Below are positions 1-6,720 of a stretch of DNA of 23,848 bases, in pieces. The notes beneath the pieces were generated by a model, which was not told where the DNA came from, ran no database searches, and worked only from the letters and a program-made list of their open reading frames with translations. The position numbers and the translations under genes are program-made. Location of the stretch: positions 1 through 23,848 of the forward strand of contig LSKJ01000316.1 in the NCBI GenBank assembly GCA_001557035.1. The letters are read 5' to 3'. Source of the stretch: Rhodospirillaceae bacterium CCH5-H10. GTDB taxonomy: Bacteria > Pseudomonadota > Alphaproteobacteria > Reyranellales > Reyranellaceae. Each line of letters opens with the position of its first letter. The stretch's first letter is position 1.

Positions 1-110
1 CCTCCGTCGTCGGATACCCTCCGAACTGCGCCAATAACTTCACGCCCTCTCCAGTTGCGCTCAAGAATCAGCAGGATATGAGCGCCACTGGAGTGGCGCG
101 CTCCATTGCA
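1..110. other. Left-edge stretch without a recognisable gene
   Basis: No gene is recognised here. Two plus-strand frames are open from the edge for a short distance (one stops at 79-81, another at 35-37), so the tail of a gene cut by the window edge is possible but has no recognisable sequence. The last part holds the repeat described at 80-108. Confidence 0.4.
80..108. repeat. Intergenic palindromic repeat, copy 1 (degenerate)
   Basis: The stretch is almost identical to positions 6149-6179, including an unbroken 19-base match GGAGTGGCGCGCTCCATTG. This copy lacks two bases (GC) in the left arm, so its hairpin is shorter: GCGCCACT, GG, AGTGGCGC. Like the second copy it starts a few bases downstream of the TAG stop of a minus-strand gene, so it could serve as a transcript-end hairpin. 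No U-tract follows it. Confidence 0.6.
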
Positions 111-551
111 CTAGAGGCCCGGGTGCCAGCCAGGCGGGGCGAGTTCGAAGCCCGCGAAGTCGAACGCCGGCGCGACGGTGCAGCCGACCAGCGTCCAGTT
201 GCCGAGCGAACGCGCGGCCTGCCATACGCCGCGCGGCACCACGATCTGAGGCGTCTCGCCGAGAGCGAAGTCGGTGCCGAGTCGCAGGTGGCGCGTGGCG
301 CGGCCGTCGTCGCTCATCGAAAGCTCGAGCGGCGCGCCGGCATAATGATGCCAGGCCTCGTCGGCATCGACCTTGTGCCAGTGCGAGCGTTCGCCCGCCT
401 TCAGCAGGAAGAAGATCGCGGTGCTGGCGCCGCGGCCACCTTTGCCCGCGCTCTGGCCGGAGGGATCGGCGGCGCGGAACGTCTCGCGGAAATGCCCGCC
501 CTCGGGATGCGGCTGCAGGCCGAGGCGGGCGATGATCTCGTCGGCGGTCAT
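111..551 (-). CDS. DUF985 / cupin_5 family protein
   Basis: This 146-residue protein belongs to the DUF985 cupin family, small beta-barrel proteins of uncertain enzymatic role. Family signatures seen are HPEGGHFRET near the N-terminus (residues 15-24) and SHWHKVDADEAWHHYAG (about 57-72), whose histidines and acidic residues would line the barrel pocket. The length fits the family, which is about 140-170 residues. The ATG at 551 was chosen because the domain starts immediately after it. A longer ATG at 617 would overlap the upstream GST gene and adds a non-family extension. The gene follows the GST gene by 5 bases, so the two are probably co-transcribed. The substrate is unknown. Confidence 0.85.
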   Translation of the reverse strand: MTADEIIARLGLQPHPEGGHFRETFRAADPSGQSAGKGGRGASTAIFFLLKAGERSHWHKVDADEAWHHYAGAPLELSMSDDGRATRHLRLGTDFALGETPQIVVPRGVWQAARSLGNWTLVGCTVAPAFDFAGFELAPPGWHPGL

Positions 552-556
552 GTCGG

Positions 557-1177
557 TCAGGCCGGCGGCGGGACGGTGGCCTTCATCGACGGCGTCTTCG
601 AGAAGGCGGTGAACCACTTGGCGAGCTTGGGCCGCTTGTGGCGCCAGTCGTGGTTGGCGAACCGGAAGTCGAGATAGCCCAGCGCGCAGCCGATCGAGAC
701 GGTGCCGATGGTCGGCTTGCCCTTGAGCGCCTTGCTCTCCGCCTCGAGCTGGTCGAGCACGCCGTCGATCTTCTTCATCTGGCCCTTCGACCAGTCGGGC
801 CAGCGCTTCTCCTCGGGCCGCAGGAAGCTCTCGTAGCGGGCGAGCAGCGCGGCATCGAGCAGACCGTCGGCCATCGCCTGCTGGCGCAGCGCCATCCAGC
901 GTTCGCGGCCCTTGCGCGGGAAGAGCTTGCGGCCCTTGTGCTGGCTGTCGAGATACTCGCAGATCACCGGCGAGTCGAAGAGGTCCATGTTCTTGATCGA
1001 CAGCGCCGGGATCTTGCCGACCGGGTTGTGCTTGTCGACGTCGGCATTGGGCGCCACCGGCGTCAGCGCGACGTTGACCAGGTCCATCTTCTTGTCGAGG
1101 CCGGTCTCGATGGCCAGCACCCTCACCTTGCGGGCATAGGGCGACGAGGGCGCGTAGTAGAGCTTCATCTTGGCCAT
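557..1177 (-). CDS. Glutathione S-transferase-like protein
   Basis: This 206-residue cytosolic protein has a thioredoxin-fold N-terminal GST domain. It starts MAKMKLYYAPSSPYARKVR (a Ser-rich active-site loop), followed by VGKIPALSI (the loop with the cis-proline) and DSPVICEYLD (the glutathione gamma-glutamyl contact region with an Asp-Ser pair). An all-helical C-terminal half follows. Length and order match bacterial GSTs, which conjugate or reduce electrophiles with glutathione; the substrate cannot be read from sequence. The start at 1177 has an AGGAG Shine-Dalgarno about nine bases upstream. The dehydrogenase gene lies 28 bases upstream and the cupin gene 5 bases downstream, suggesting one transcript. 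Confidence 0.9.
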   Translation of the reverse strand: MAKMKLYYAPSSPYARKVRVLAIETGLDKKMDLVNVALTPVAPNADVDKHNPVGKIPALSIKNMDLFDSPVICEYLDSQHKGRKLFPRKGRERWMALRQQAMADGLLDAALLARYESFLRPEEKRWPDWSKGQMKKIDGVLDQLEAESKALKGKPTIGTVSIGCALGYLDFRFANHDWRHKRPKLAKWFTAFSKTPSMKATVPPPA

Positions 1178-1205
1178 GCTCGGTCTCTCCTGTCTTCCGG
1201 TCGCG

Positions 1206-2309
1206 TCAGGCGCCGGACATCTGGGGAATGTCGGTATCGTTGAGGCGCACCGTGCGGGCGGTGTCGACCAGCTGCTGCCAGGTGGTGGTGTCGATCGGCA
1301 CGCCATTCTTCTCGCGATCGAGCTTGCGCGCGCGTTCCGGCTCGCCGGGCACCAGCACCTCGGCGACGCCGGGCTGCGGCTTGGCGGACTTCACCCAGCC
1401 GATGAAATTGTCGACCTCGTCCTCGAAGAAGGCGGTGCCACCCATCGAGTCGGGATCGATGATGATCGACAGCATGTTGTTGATGATGTCGGTGCCGTCC
1501 TTCTTGATCGTGCGCGGGCTGTGCGTGCGGCCGCCGGTCAGCGCGCCGGCCAGCAGGTCGCAGATCACGGCGAGGCCGCCGCCCTTGTGCAGGCCGAACG
1601 GCAGGATGGCGCCGTAGGGAGCGTTGTACATCACGCCGGGCTCGGTGGTGGCGTTGCCCGCCGCGTCGATCAGGAGGCCTTCCTCCATCTGGATCTTCTT
1701 GTTGTTGGCGACGCGCACCTTGCCCATCGCCACCTGGCTGGTCGCGAAGTCGAGCACGATCGGCTCCTGGCCCTTGCGCGGGATGGCCGTGCAGTAGGGA
1801 TTGGTCGTGAAGCGGGCCTCGGCGCCGCCGAACGGCGCCACCAGCGACTTGTGGCCGTGCACGTTCACCCAATGGGTGCTGACCATGCCGGCGCGCGCGC
1901 ACTGCTCGCCCCAGTGGCCGATGCGGCCGATATGGTGCGAGTTCTTCAGGCCGACGACGCAGACGCCGTGCTTCTTCGCCCGCTCGATGCCGATGTCCAT
2001 CGCCTCCTTGGCGATGACCTGGCCGTAGCCGGCGCCGCCGTCGACCACGATCACCGCGCCGTTGTCGCGATCGATCTTGGCGTGGTGGTTGCGCTTGCAG
2101 GCGCCGTTGATGGTGTTCTGGATATAGTGCGGCATCATGCCGACGCCGTGGCTGTCATGGCCGAACAGGTTGGCGAGAACGAGATGGTCGGCGACGAGCT
2201 TCGCTTCATCGGCGGAGCTGCCGTCGGCCCGGCAGATCGCCATCGTGAAGTCATGCAGGCGGTCGGGCTTGATGCGGACTTCGCCAACGGAACCTTGGCC
2301 CTCGGCCAT
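1206..2309 (-). CDS. Ldh2-family malate/L-lactate-type dehydrogenase
   Basis: This 367-residue protein belongs to the Ldh2/MDH2 family of NAD(P)-dependent oxidoreductases, whose members act on malate, lactate, ureidoglycolate, delta-1-piperideine-2-carboxylate or sulfolactate. This family has its own fold and is unrelated to Rossmann-fold lactate dehydrogenases. Seen: GHDSHGVG (residues 50-57), NSHHIGRIGHW (123-133, containing the family's catalytic histidine region), the TNPYCTAIP block, VLDFATSQVAMGK, and the G-rich FGLHKGGGLAVICDLLAGALTGG block. The exact substrate cannot be assigned. The ATG at 2309 has a GGGAG ribosome site just upstream. It is the first gene of the minus-strand set with GST and cupin, and faces the mscS-like gene across about 206 bp. 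Confidence 0.92.
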   Translation of the reverse strand: MAEGQGSVGEVRIKPDRLHDFTMAICRADGSSADEAKLVADHLVLANLFGHDSHGVGMMPHYIQNTINGACKRNHHAKIDRDNGAVIVVDGGAGYGQVIAKEAMDIGIERAKKHGVCVVGLKNSHHIGRIGHWGEQCARAGMVSTHWVNVHGHKSLVAPFGGAEARFTTNPYCTAIPRKGQEPIVLDFATSQVAMGKVRVANNKKIQMEEGLLIDAAGNATTEPGVMYNAPYGAILPFGLHKGGGLAVICDLLAGALTGGRTHSPRTIKKDGTDIINNMLSIIIDPDSMGGTAFFEDEVDNFIGWVKSAKPQPGVAEVLVPGEPERARKLDREKNGVPIDTTTWQQLVDTARTVRLNDTDIPQMSGA

Positions 2310-2515
2310 GCCTGTCTCCCTTTTCGTTTTCGGGCGGCAAGGTTCCGCGTCGTCCCGGCCCTGTCAACGGCGAAGCAGCCCCGGCGAGAGCGCAGCGAAA
2401 TGCGCCCTGATTTCGCCCTCTCGCGGGGCCAGAAGGCCGTCGGCATGGCCCGATCCGGGCCGCCCGTGGTAGGGACCACGAAGTCCTTTCTTCGTTTCCG
2501 GGAATCGCGCACCGA
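2310..2515. promoter_or_regulatory. Divergent intergenic region, dehydrogenase / mscS-like
   Basis: These 206 bases separate two divergent start codons and so must carry promoters for both directions. I could not pick convincing -35/-10 pairs by eye. The dehydrogenase side ends in a good GGGAG ribosome site; the mscS-like side has only a weak GGGAA. Confidence 0.4.
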
Positions 2516-4957
2516 ATGCGATCTTTAGCCCGCCTCGTTTGGCTCGTGCTGCTGTTCGCCAGTGTCGCGGCTTCGGCCCAGACCGTGTCGCCGCAGCGGC
2601 CGTTCGGCCAGCTCATCGAGCTGTGGGGACGCCAGCTCGACCGCATCGCGGCGCGCACGGATCAGGCCGACCTGCTGCCGGTCGAGATCGACGGGCTGCG
2701 CGAGCAGGCAACCGACGTGCGGGCAGCAGCCCTCGCCGCCGCCGCGCTGGCCCGCAGCGACCTGGCCGACACCAAGAAGCTCCTGGCGCCGCTCGAGCTG
2801 AAGCCCGGCGCCGATGCGCCGCCCGAGACCGATGCGGTGAAGGCGGAACGCGAGCGGCTGACCGAGCAGGCCACGGTCGCGGAGAGCCGGTACAAGCAGT
2901 GCGAGGTCGTGATCGCTCGCGCCGACCAGCTACTGGAACGCATGACCAGGCTGCGCGGCGAGCTGGTGTTGCGGACCTTGCTGCGGCGCGATCCCTCGCC
3001 CCTGTCGCCCGGCGTCTGGAACAAGATCGGGCCGCAGCTCGTGGCCTCTGTAAAGGGTCTTAGCACGGCCATGGCGACCTGGAGCCGCGACGGTTTCCTG
3101 TCGCTGGGCTCCGCCAGCCCCGAACTGGTGCCCCTTGGCCTGTGGGCCGTCATCACGATCCTCCTGTGGTGGGTCGGGCGATGGCTGCGTCGCCGATTCG
3201 GGCGGGGCGGCACGCATATCGACGCCCATAGCGACCAGACCATCGTCACCGCGATCGACGGGCTCGGCCTGGTCCTCGTCCCGATCCTGGCGGTATGGCT
3301 CATCGGCAAGCTGCTGCTGGCCAGCAATCCTCCGTCGCCGATCGACACGCTGATCCCGGAAGCCGTCGTGCGCCTCGTGCTGCTGCTGCTGGTCTTCGGC
3401 ATGACCTCCGCCGGCCTGTCGCCGCAGCGCCCCGAGTGGCGCGTGCTGCCCCTGACCGACGATGCCGCACACTATCTGTCGCAAGCCCTGCGCCGCCTGT
3501 TCTCGGTGAGCCTGCCTCTGGAATTCATCTACCTGGCGCTGACGCGCGGGGACGGCCGCGATGCGGTGGCCGCGGTCGGTGCCGTCGTGCTGACCAGCGT
3601 CGTGGCCGTCCTCAGCCTTCCCGCTCTCTCCAATCGGGCCTGGCGGGCGGCCCGTCCCGAAGGCTCGGAACTGCCACCGATGATCGGCGGCACCTGGTGG
3701 ACGGTGGCGCGGCTCGTGCTGGTGGTCGCGGTCTTCTCCTCGATCATCTTCTCGCTGGTCGGCTACGCGACCCTCGGATCGCATCTCCATTCGGCGATCT
3801 CGACGACCTGCCTGCTGATCGGCATCGCCCTGCTGCTGCACCGGCTCGTCGCCGACCTGCTGGAAGCGGCGGCGGCGCCCAATTCGCCGTCGGGCAAGTG
3901 GGTTCGCCGCAGCCTCGGGCTGGCGCCCGATACAAGCCTGCGCGGCCAGTATCTGGTGCTGCTGGTGTTCGACGCCGCCCTGATCCTGTTGCTGTCGATC
4001 GCCATTCCCGCGACCTGGAACGTCGACACCGACGCGATCATGGACGGGTTCGGCCAGCTTCTCCGGGGCGTCAAGGTGGGCGGCGTCACCATCTCGCTCG
4101 GCAACGTCGGGATGGCGATCATCGCCTTCTTCGTCTGCATGCTGCTGGCGCGCCTGGTGCGCGGCATCGTGCGCGACCGGGTGCTGCCGACCGTCGATGC
4201 ACCGATGCCGCTGCGCCAGTCGATCGACGCCGGCCTCAACTATGCCGGCGTGATGATCGCCATCCTGGTGGGCATCGGCGCGCTGGGCGTCGACTTCACC
4301 AACCTCGCCATCGTGCTGGGCGCGCTGTCGGTCGGTATCGGCCTCGGACTGCAGAACATCGCCAACAACGTCATCTCGGGCGTCATCCTCCTGGTCGAGC
4401 GGCCGATCAAGGCGGGCGACTGGGTGACCGTGAACGGCCACGAAGGCTTCGTGCGCCGCATCAACATCCGGGCGACCGAGATCGAGACGTTCCAGCGCAC
4501 CCACGTCATCGTTCCCAACAGCCTGTTCCTGCAGAACCCGGTCGTGAATCGCACCTATTCTGACACGTCGAGCCGCATCGAGATCAAGCTCACGGTGCCG
4601 ATCGGCACCGACGTGAACGCGATGGAAGCGATCCTGCGCGAAGCGGCGCTGGCGCACGCCCGCGTGCTGCGGGTGCCGGCGCCGATCGTGCGCTTCGTGA
4701 AGGTCGCCTCCACCGGCCTCGACTTCGAGCTGTTCGTCTTCGTCGCCCGCCTCGAGGACCGGCTGATCGTGACCAACGATCTCAACCGCGCGATCCTGCA
4801 GAAGCTGATCGAGAAAAAGATCATCGACCCCAGCCCCGTCCCGGAGTTCAAGGTTCGCGGCCTCGACAAGTTGAACTTCTCGCTGCACGCCGATCCGTCG
4901 CCGGAGACGAAGGAAAACCACCCCGAAAGGCCGGGCGATGCCGCCGCGGCGCCGTAG
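2516..4957 (+). CDS. DUF3772-type mechanosensitive (MscS-family) channel
   Basis: This 813-residue inner-membrane protein starts with a clear signal peptide (MRSLARLVWLVLLFASVAASAQ). A long periplasmic helical region rich in Ala, Arg and Glu follows (to about residue 200), matching the DUF3772 domain usual in large MscS relatives. A series of hydrophobic segments follows, starting at VPLGLWAVITILLWWVGRWL. The MscS pore domain is near the C-terminus (about residues 575-760): the pore helix with ALSVGIGLGLQNIANN, then ISGVILLVERPIKAGDWV, the beta domain with IVPNSLFLQNPVVN, and the C-terminal alpha/beta vestibule. The family releases solutes on osmotic downshock; large members such as MscK/MscM have added periplasmic domains. 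The 3' end overlaps the next gene by 20 bases, implying translational coupling. Confidence 0.92.
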   Translation: MRSLARLVWLVLLFASVAASAQTVSPQRPFGQLIELWGRQLDRIAARTDQADLLPVEIDGLREQATDVRAAALAAAALARSDLADTKKLLAPLELKPGADAPPETDAVKAERERLTEQATVAESRYKQCEVVIARADQLLERMTRLRGELVLRTLLRRDPSPLSPGVWNKIGPQLVASVKGLSTAMATWSRDGFLSLGSASPELVPLGLWAVITILLWWVGRWLRRRFGRGGTHIDAHSDQTIVTAIDGLGLVLVPILAVWLIGKLLLASNPPSPIDTLIPEAVVRLVLLLLVFGMTSAGLSPQRPEWRVLPLTDDAAHYLSQALRRLFSVSLPLEFIYLALTRGDGRDAVAAVGAVVLTSVVAVLSLPALSNRAWRAARPEGSELPPMIGGTWWTVARLVLVVAVFSSIIFSLVGYATLGSHLHSAISTTCLLIGIALLLHRLVADLLEAAAAPNSPSGKWVRRSLGLAPDTSLRGQYLVLLVFDAALILLLSIAIPATWNVDTDAIMDGFGQLLRGVKVGGVTISLGNVGMAIIAFFVCMLLARLVRGIVRDRVLPTVDAPMPLRQSIDAGLNYAGVMIAILVGIGALGVDFTNLAIVLGALSVGIGLGLQNIANNVISGVILLVERPIKAGDWVTVNGHEGFVRRINIRATEIETFQRTHVIVPNSLFLQNPVVNRTYSDTSSRIEIKLTVPIGTDVNAMEAILREAALAHARVLRVPAPIVRFVKVASTGLDFELFVFVARLEDRLIVTNDLNRAILQKLIEKKIIDPSPVPEFKVRGLDKLNFSLHADPSPETKENHPERPGDAAAAP

Positions 4958-5996
4958 GGACGAGGCCCCGCCGCGGCGCTGGCCGCTCTATGCATTGTTC
5001 GGCGTTGCCGTGCTGGCGGGCGTGGCGATGTGGGCCTACGCGCCTTCCCTGCGGCCCGAGACGCTGATCGCCCGTTACACGAACGACCGCTCCCGCTTCG
5101 TCGATGTCGGTGGCGTGAGCGCCCATGTCCGCGAGCAGGGCAATCCCGATGGCGTGCCGATCCTGCTGATCCATGGTTCGAACGGCTCGCTGCACATGTG
5201 GGAAGGCTGGGCCCGCGAACTCGGCAAGGAAGCGCGCGTCATCTCGGTCGACCTGCCGGGCCACGGCCTGACTGGCGCCTGGCCTCGCGACGAATATACG
5301 GTCGAGGCCTATGCCGACTTCATCGAGGTGCTGATCGACACGCTGCGCCTGGAAAAGGTCGTCGTGGCCGGCCATTCGCTGGGCGGGGCCGTTGCCTGGA
5401 CCTTCGCGGCGACCCGCCCCGATCGCGTCATCCAGCTCATCCTCGTCGACGCCGCGGGCTACCCGCGCAAGGGCGGCGAGGCGCCGCTGCCGACCCGGCT
5501 CGCGCGCACACCGGTCGTCGGCGACGTCGGAATCTACTTCAAGCCGGAGGGGCTGGTCCGCCGGTCCCTCACCGAGGTCTATGCCGATCCTGCGATGGTG
5601 ACGCCCGAGCGCATCCGCCGCTATTCCGAACTTCAGCGCTTCCCCGGCAATCGCGAGGCGACCCTGCAGCGCGCCCGCACGCAGGAGCCGCTCGACCCCA
5701 CGCCGCTCCGGCGCATGGACGTGCCGACGCTGATCATCTGGGGCGCGAAGGATCGCTGGGTGCCGGTCGCCGACGCCTTCCGCTTCCAGGAGGACATCAA
5801 GGGCGCCAAGCTCGAGATCTTCGAGAACCTGGGTCACAACCCGATGGAGGAGGCGCCGCGCGCGACCGCCGCCGTCGTCGCAGCCTTCATCGCCAACGCA
5901 CCGCTGCCGCCGCAGTCGTCGGCACCTGTCGAATCCGATGCCGATTCGGCCAACGACAATTCCGTGCAGCCCGCTGTGGTGCCGGAGAAGGATTAG
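4938..5996 (+). CDS. Membrane-anchored alpha/beta hydrolase
   Basis: This 352-residue protein has an Arg-rich cytoplasmic start (MPPRRRRDEAPPRR), one transmembrane segment (about residues 16-36) and then an alpha/beta hydrolase domain. Catalytic elements seen: oxyanion loop HGSNG (79-83), nucleophile elbow GHSLGG (Ser147), acid in GAKDRWVP (Asp272) and histidine in LGHNPMEE (His300). The complete triad makes an active hydrolase likely; the substrate is not predictable. An acidic, low-complexity tail of about 35 residues follows the domain. The start lies inside the end of the mechanosensitive channel gene, so the two are probably translated together. It is followed by an intergenic repeat and a palindrome. 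Confidence 0.88.
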   Translation: MPPRRRRDEAPPRRWPLYALFGVAVLAGVAMWAYAPSLRPETLIARYTNDRSRFVDVGGVSAHVREQGNPDGVPILLIHGSNGSLHMWEGWARELGKEARVISVDLPGHGLTGAWPRDEYTVEAYADFIEVLIDTLRLEKVVVAGHSLGGAVAWTFAATRPDRVIQLILVDAAGYPRKGGEAPLPTRLARTPVVGDVGIYFKPEGLVRRSLTEVYADPAMVTPERIRRYSELQRFPGNREATLQRARTQEPLDPTPLRRMDVPTLIIWGAKDRWVPVADAFRFQEDIKGAKLEIFENLGHNPMEEAPRATAAVVAAFIANAPLPPQSSAPVESDADSANDNSVQPAVVPEKD

Positions 5997-6029
5997 GGGA
6001 CAACGCGAGGATGACGGCTCCACACCTTT

Positions 6030-6115
6030 GTCATCCTGAGCGAAGCGAAGGATCTAACGTTCGCTCGGGAGTACTCTGATCGCTCGGCTAGGTCCTTCGC
6101 TGCGCTCAGGACGAC
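6030..6115. repeat. REP-like imperfect inverted repeat
   Basis: Two 26-base arms at 6030-6055 and 6090-6115 match as inverted repeats at 23 of 26 positions and flank about 34 bases. The core CATCCTGAGCGAAGCGAAGG is very similar to the segment at 13266-13300 after ahpC, so it belongs to a dispersed intergenic palindrome family in this genome. It lies between the convergent ends of the alpha/beta hydrolase and the selenoprotein gene, a typical place for such elements. Confidence 0.75.
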
Positions 6116-6141
6116 AGTTTGCCCTTGGAGAAGGGAGTAGA

Positions 6142-6181
6142 CTCAATGGAGCGCGCCACTGGAGTGGCGCGCTCCATTGAG
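6142..6181. terminator. Perfect 19-bp palindrome between convergent genes (repeat copy 2)
   Basis: Arms at 6142-6160 (CTCAATGGAGCGCGCCACT) and 6163-6181 are perfectly complementary with a GG centre. The hairpin begins three bases after the TAG stop of the selenoprotein gene on the minus strand and could end that transcript, and also the plus-strand one. Neither side has a U-run, so it may instead be a transcript-stabilising or REP-type element. It is the intact version of the repeat at 80-108. Confidence 0.6.
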
Positions 6182-6184
6182 ACT

Positions 6185-6709
6185 CTAGGCGCTCTTCAAC
6201 ATCGCCATAACCTGCGCAAACGCGCGGTCGGCGATTTCTTCGACTTCGGCCCTGGTGCGGTTCTGGATGGGGTGCGGGACGTAGACGACCGCCGGCTCGA
6301 AGCCCAGCGCATCGCTTTGCGCGGTGACGCCGTCCACGAATTCGGTGGTCACGATGTTGACGCCGGGGAGCCCGCGTCCGTCGAGATTATGAAGGTCGTG
6401 CAGACTGCACGATGTGCAGGAGCCTCAATCGCTTAAGGCGATCACCGCGAGCTGCGCCTCGGCCGCGATGGTTTGCATGACGGAGGCCGGCGCCACCTTG
6501 GTGTTGGTTGGCTTGCGATACCGCTTGGTCGCGACGCCGGCCGACTTGAAGTGACCTTCGAGCCGGTCGAGGAACTCCGCGCCGCGCGACTTGCCGATGT
6601 CCATCAGCGCCACGACCTTGCCGTCGAGCGACGGCGGCGGGGCGAGACGGGCGCGGCGGGTCGGCGAGGTCTCGGCGGTGGGATCGCGCAGCTTGCTCGA
6701 ATAATTCAT
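6185..6709 (-). CDS. UGSC-family selenoprotein (in-frame UGA = selenocysteine)
   Basis: The gene reads 94 codons from ATG at 6709, then TGA at 6425-6427, then 79 more codons to TAG at 6185-6187. With UGA as selenocysteine (Sec95) the protein is 174 residues with the motif ALSD-Sec-GSCTSCSLHDL. This is the signature of the UGSC (seleno)protein family, first noted in marine metagenome selenoprotein surveys; other members carry Cys at the Sec site. The N-terminal half has an alternating beta/alpha pattern (KVVALMDIGKSRGAEFL, AQLAVIALSD); the C-terminal half has GVNIVTTEFV and AVVYVPHPIQNRTRAEV. The Sec/Cys pair at the end of a beta strand suggests a thiol/selenol redox centre; the reaction is unknown. 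AAGGA precedes the start. The gene is last in the operon, 11 bases after the thioredoxin fusion gene. Conventional calling would stop at the UGA and lose 80 codons. Confidence 0.9.
6396..6427 (-). promoter_or_regulatory. Putative bacterial SECIS element with its UGA codon
   Basis: On the minus strand the UGA (6425-6427) is followed by 12 bases and then a perfect 7-bp stem: TCGTGCA (6412-6406), loop GTC (6405-6403), TGCACGA (6402-6396). The loop starts with G and lies 19 bases after the UGA. That fits the bacterial SECIS consensus of a short hairpin inside the coding region, with a G in the first two loop positions and about 16-37 bases of spacing, which recruits SelB with Sec-tRNA. An alternative overlapping hairpin (CTGCAC/GTGCAG) could compete. 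Confidence 0.8.
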
Positions 6710-6720
6710 GGCAATGTCCT

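Noticed and set aside
1170..2528. 452-codon plus-strand open frame over the dehydrogenase gene
   Set aside because: Antisense shadow of the well-supported Ldh2-family gene.
2930..4921. 663-codon open frame antisense to the mechanosensitive channel gene
   Set aside because: Rich in His, Arg, Asp and Gln, as expected for a mirror frame of a high-GC gene; no domain.
6119..6436. Plus-strand open frame of 105 codons over the repeat and the selenoprotein 3' end
   Set aside because: It starts in the palindrome region and is antisense to the better supported selenoprotein; no family features.
6425..6709. A 94-residue protein ending at the TGA, or a pseudogene split by a nonsense mutation
   Set aside because: The downstream frame is open for 79 codons with family-like sequence, the UGSC motif falls exactly on the UGA, and a SECIS-type hairpin has correct spacing.
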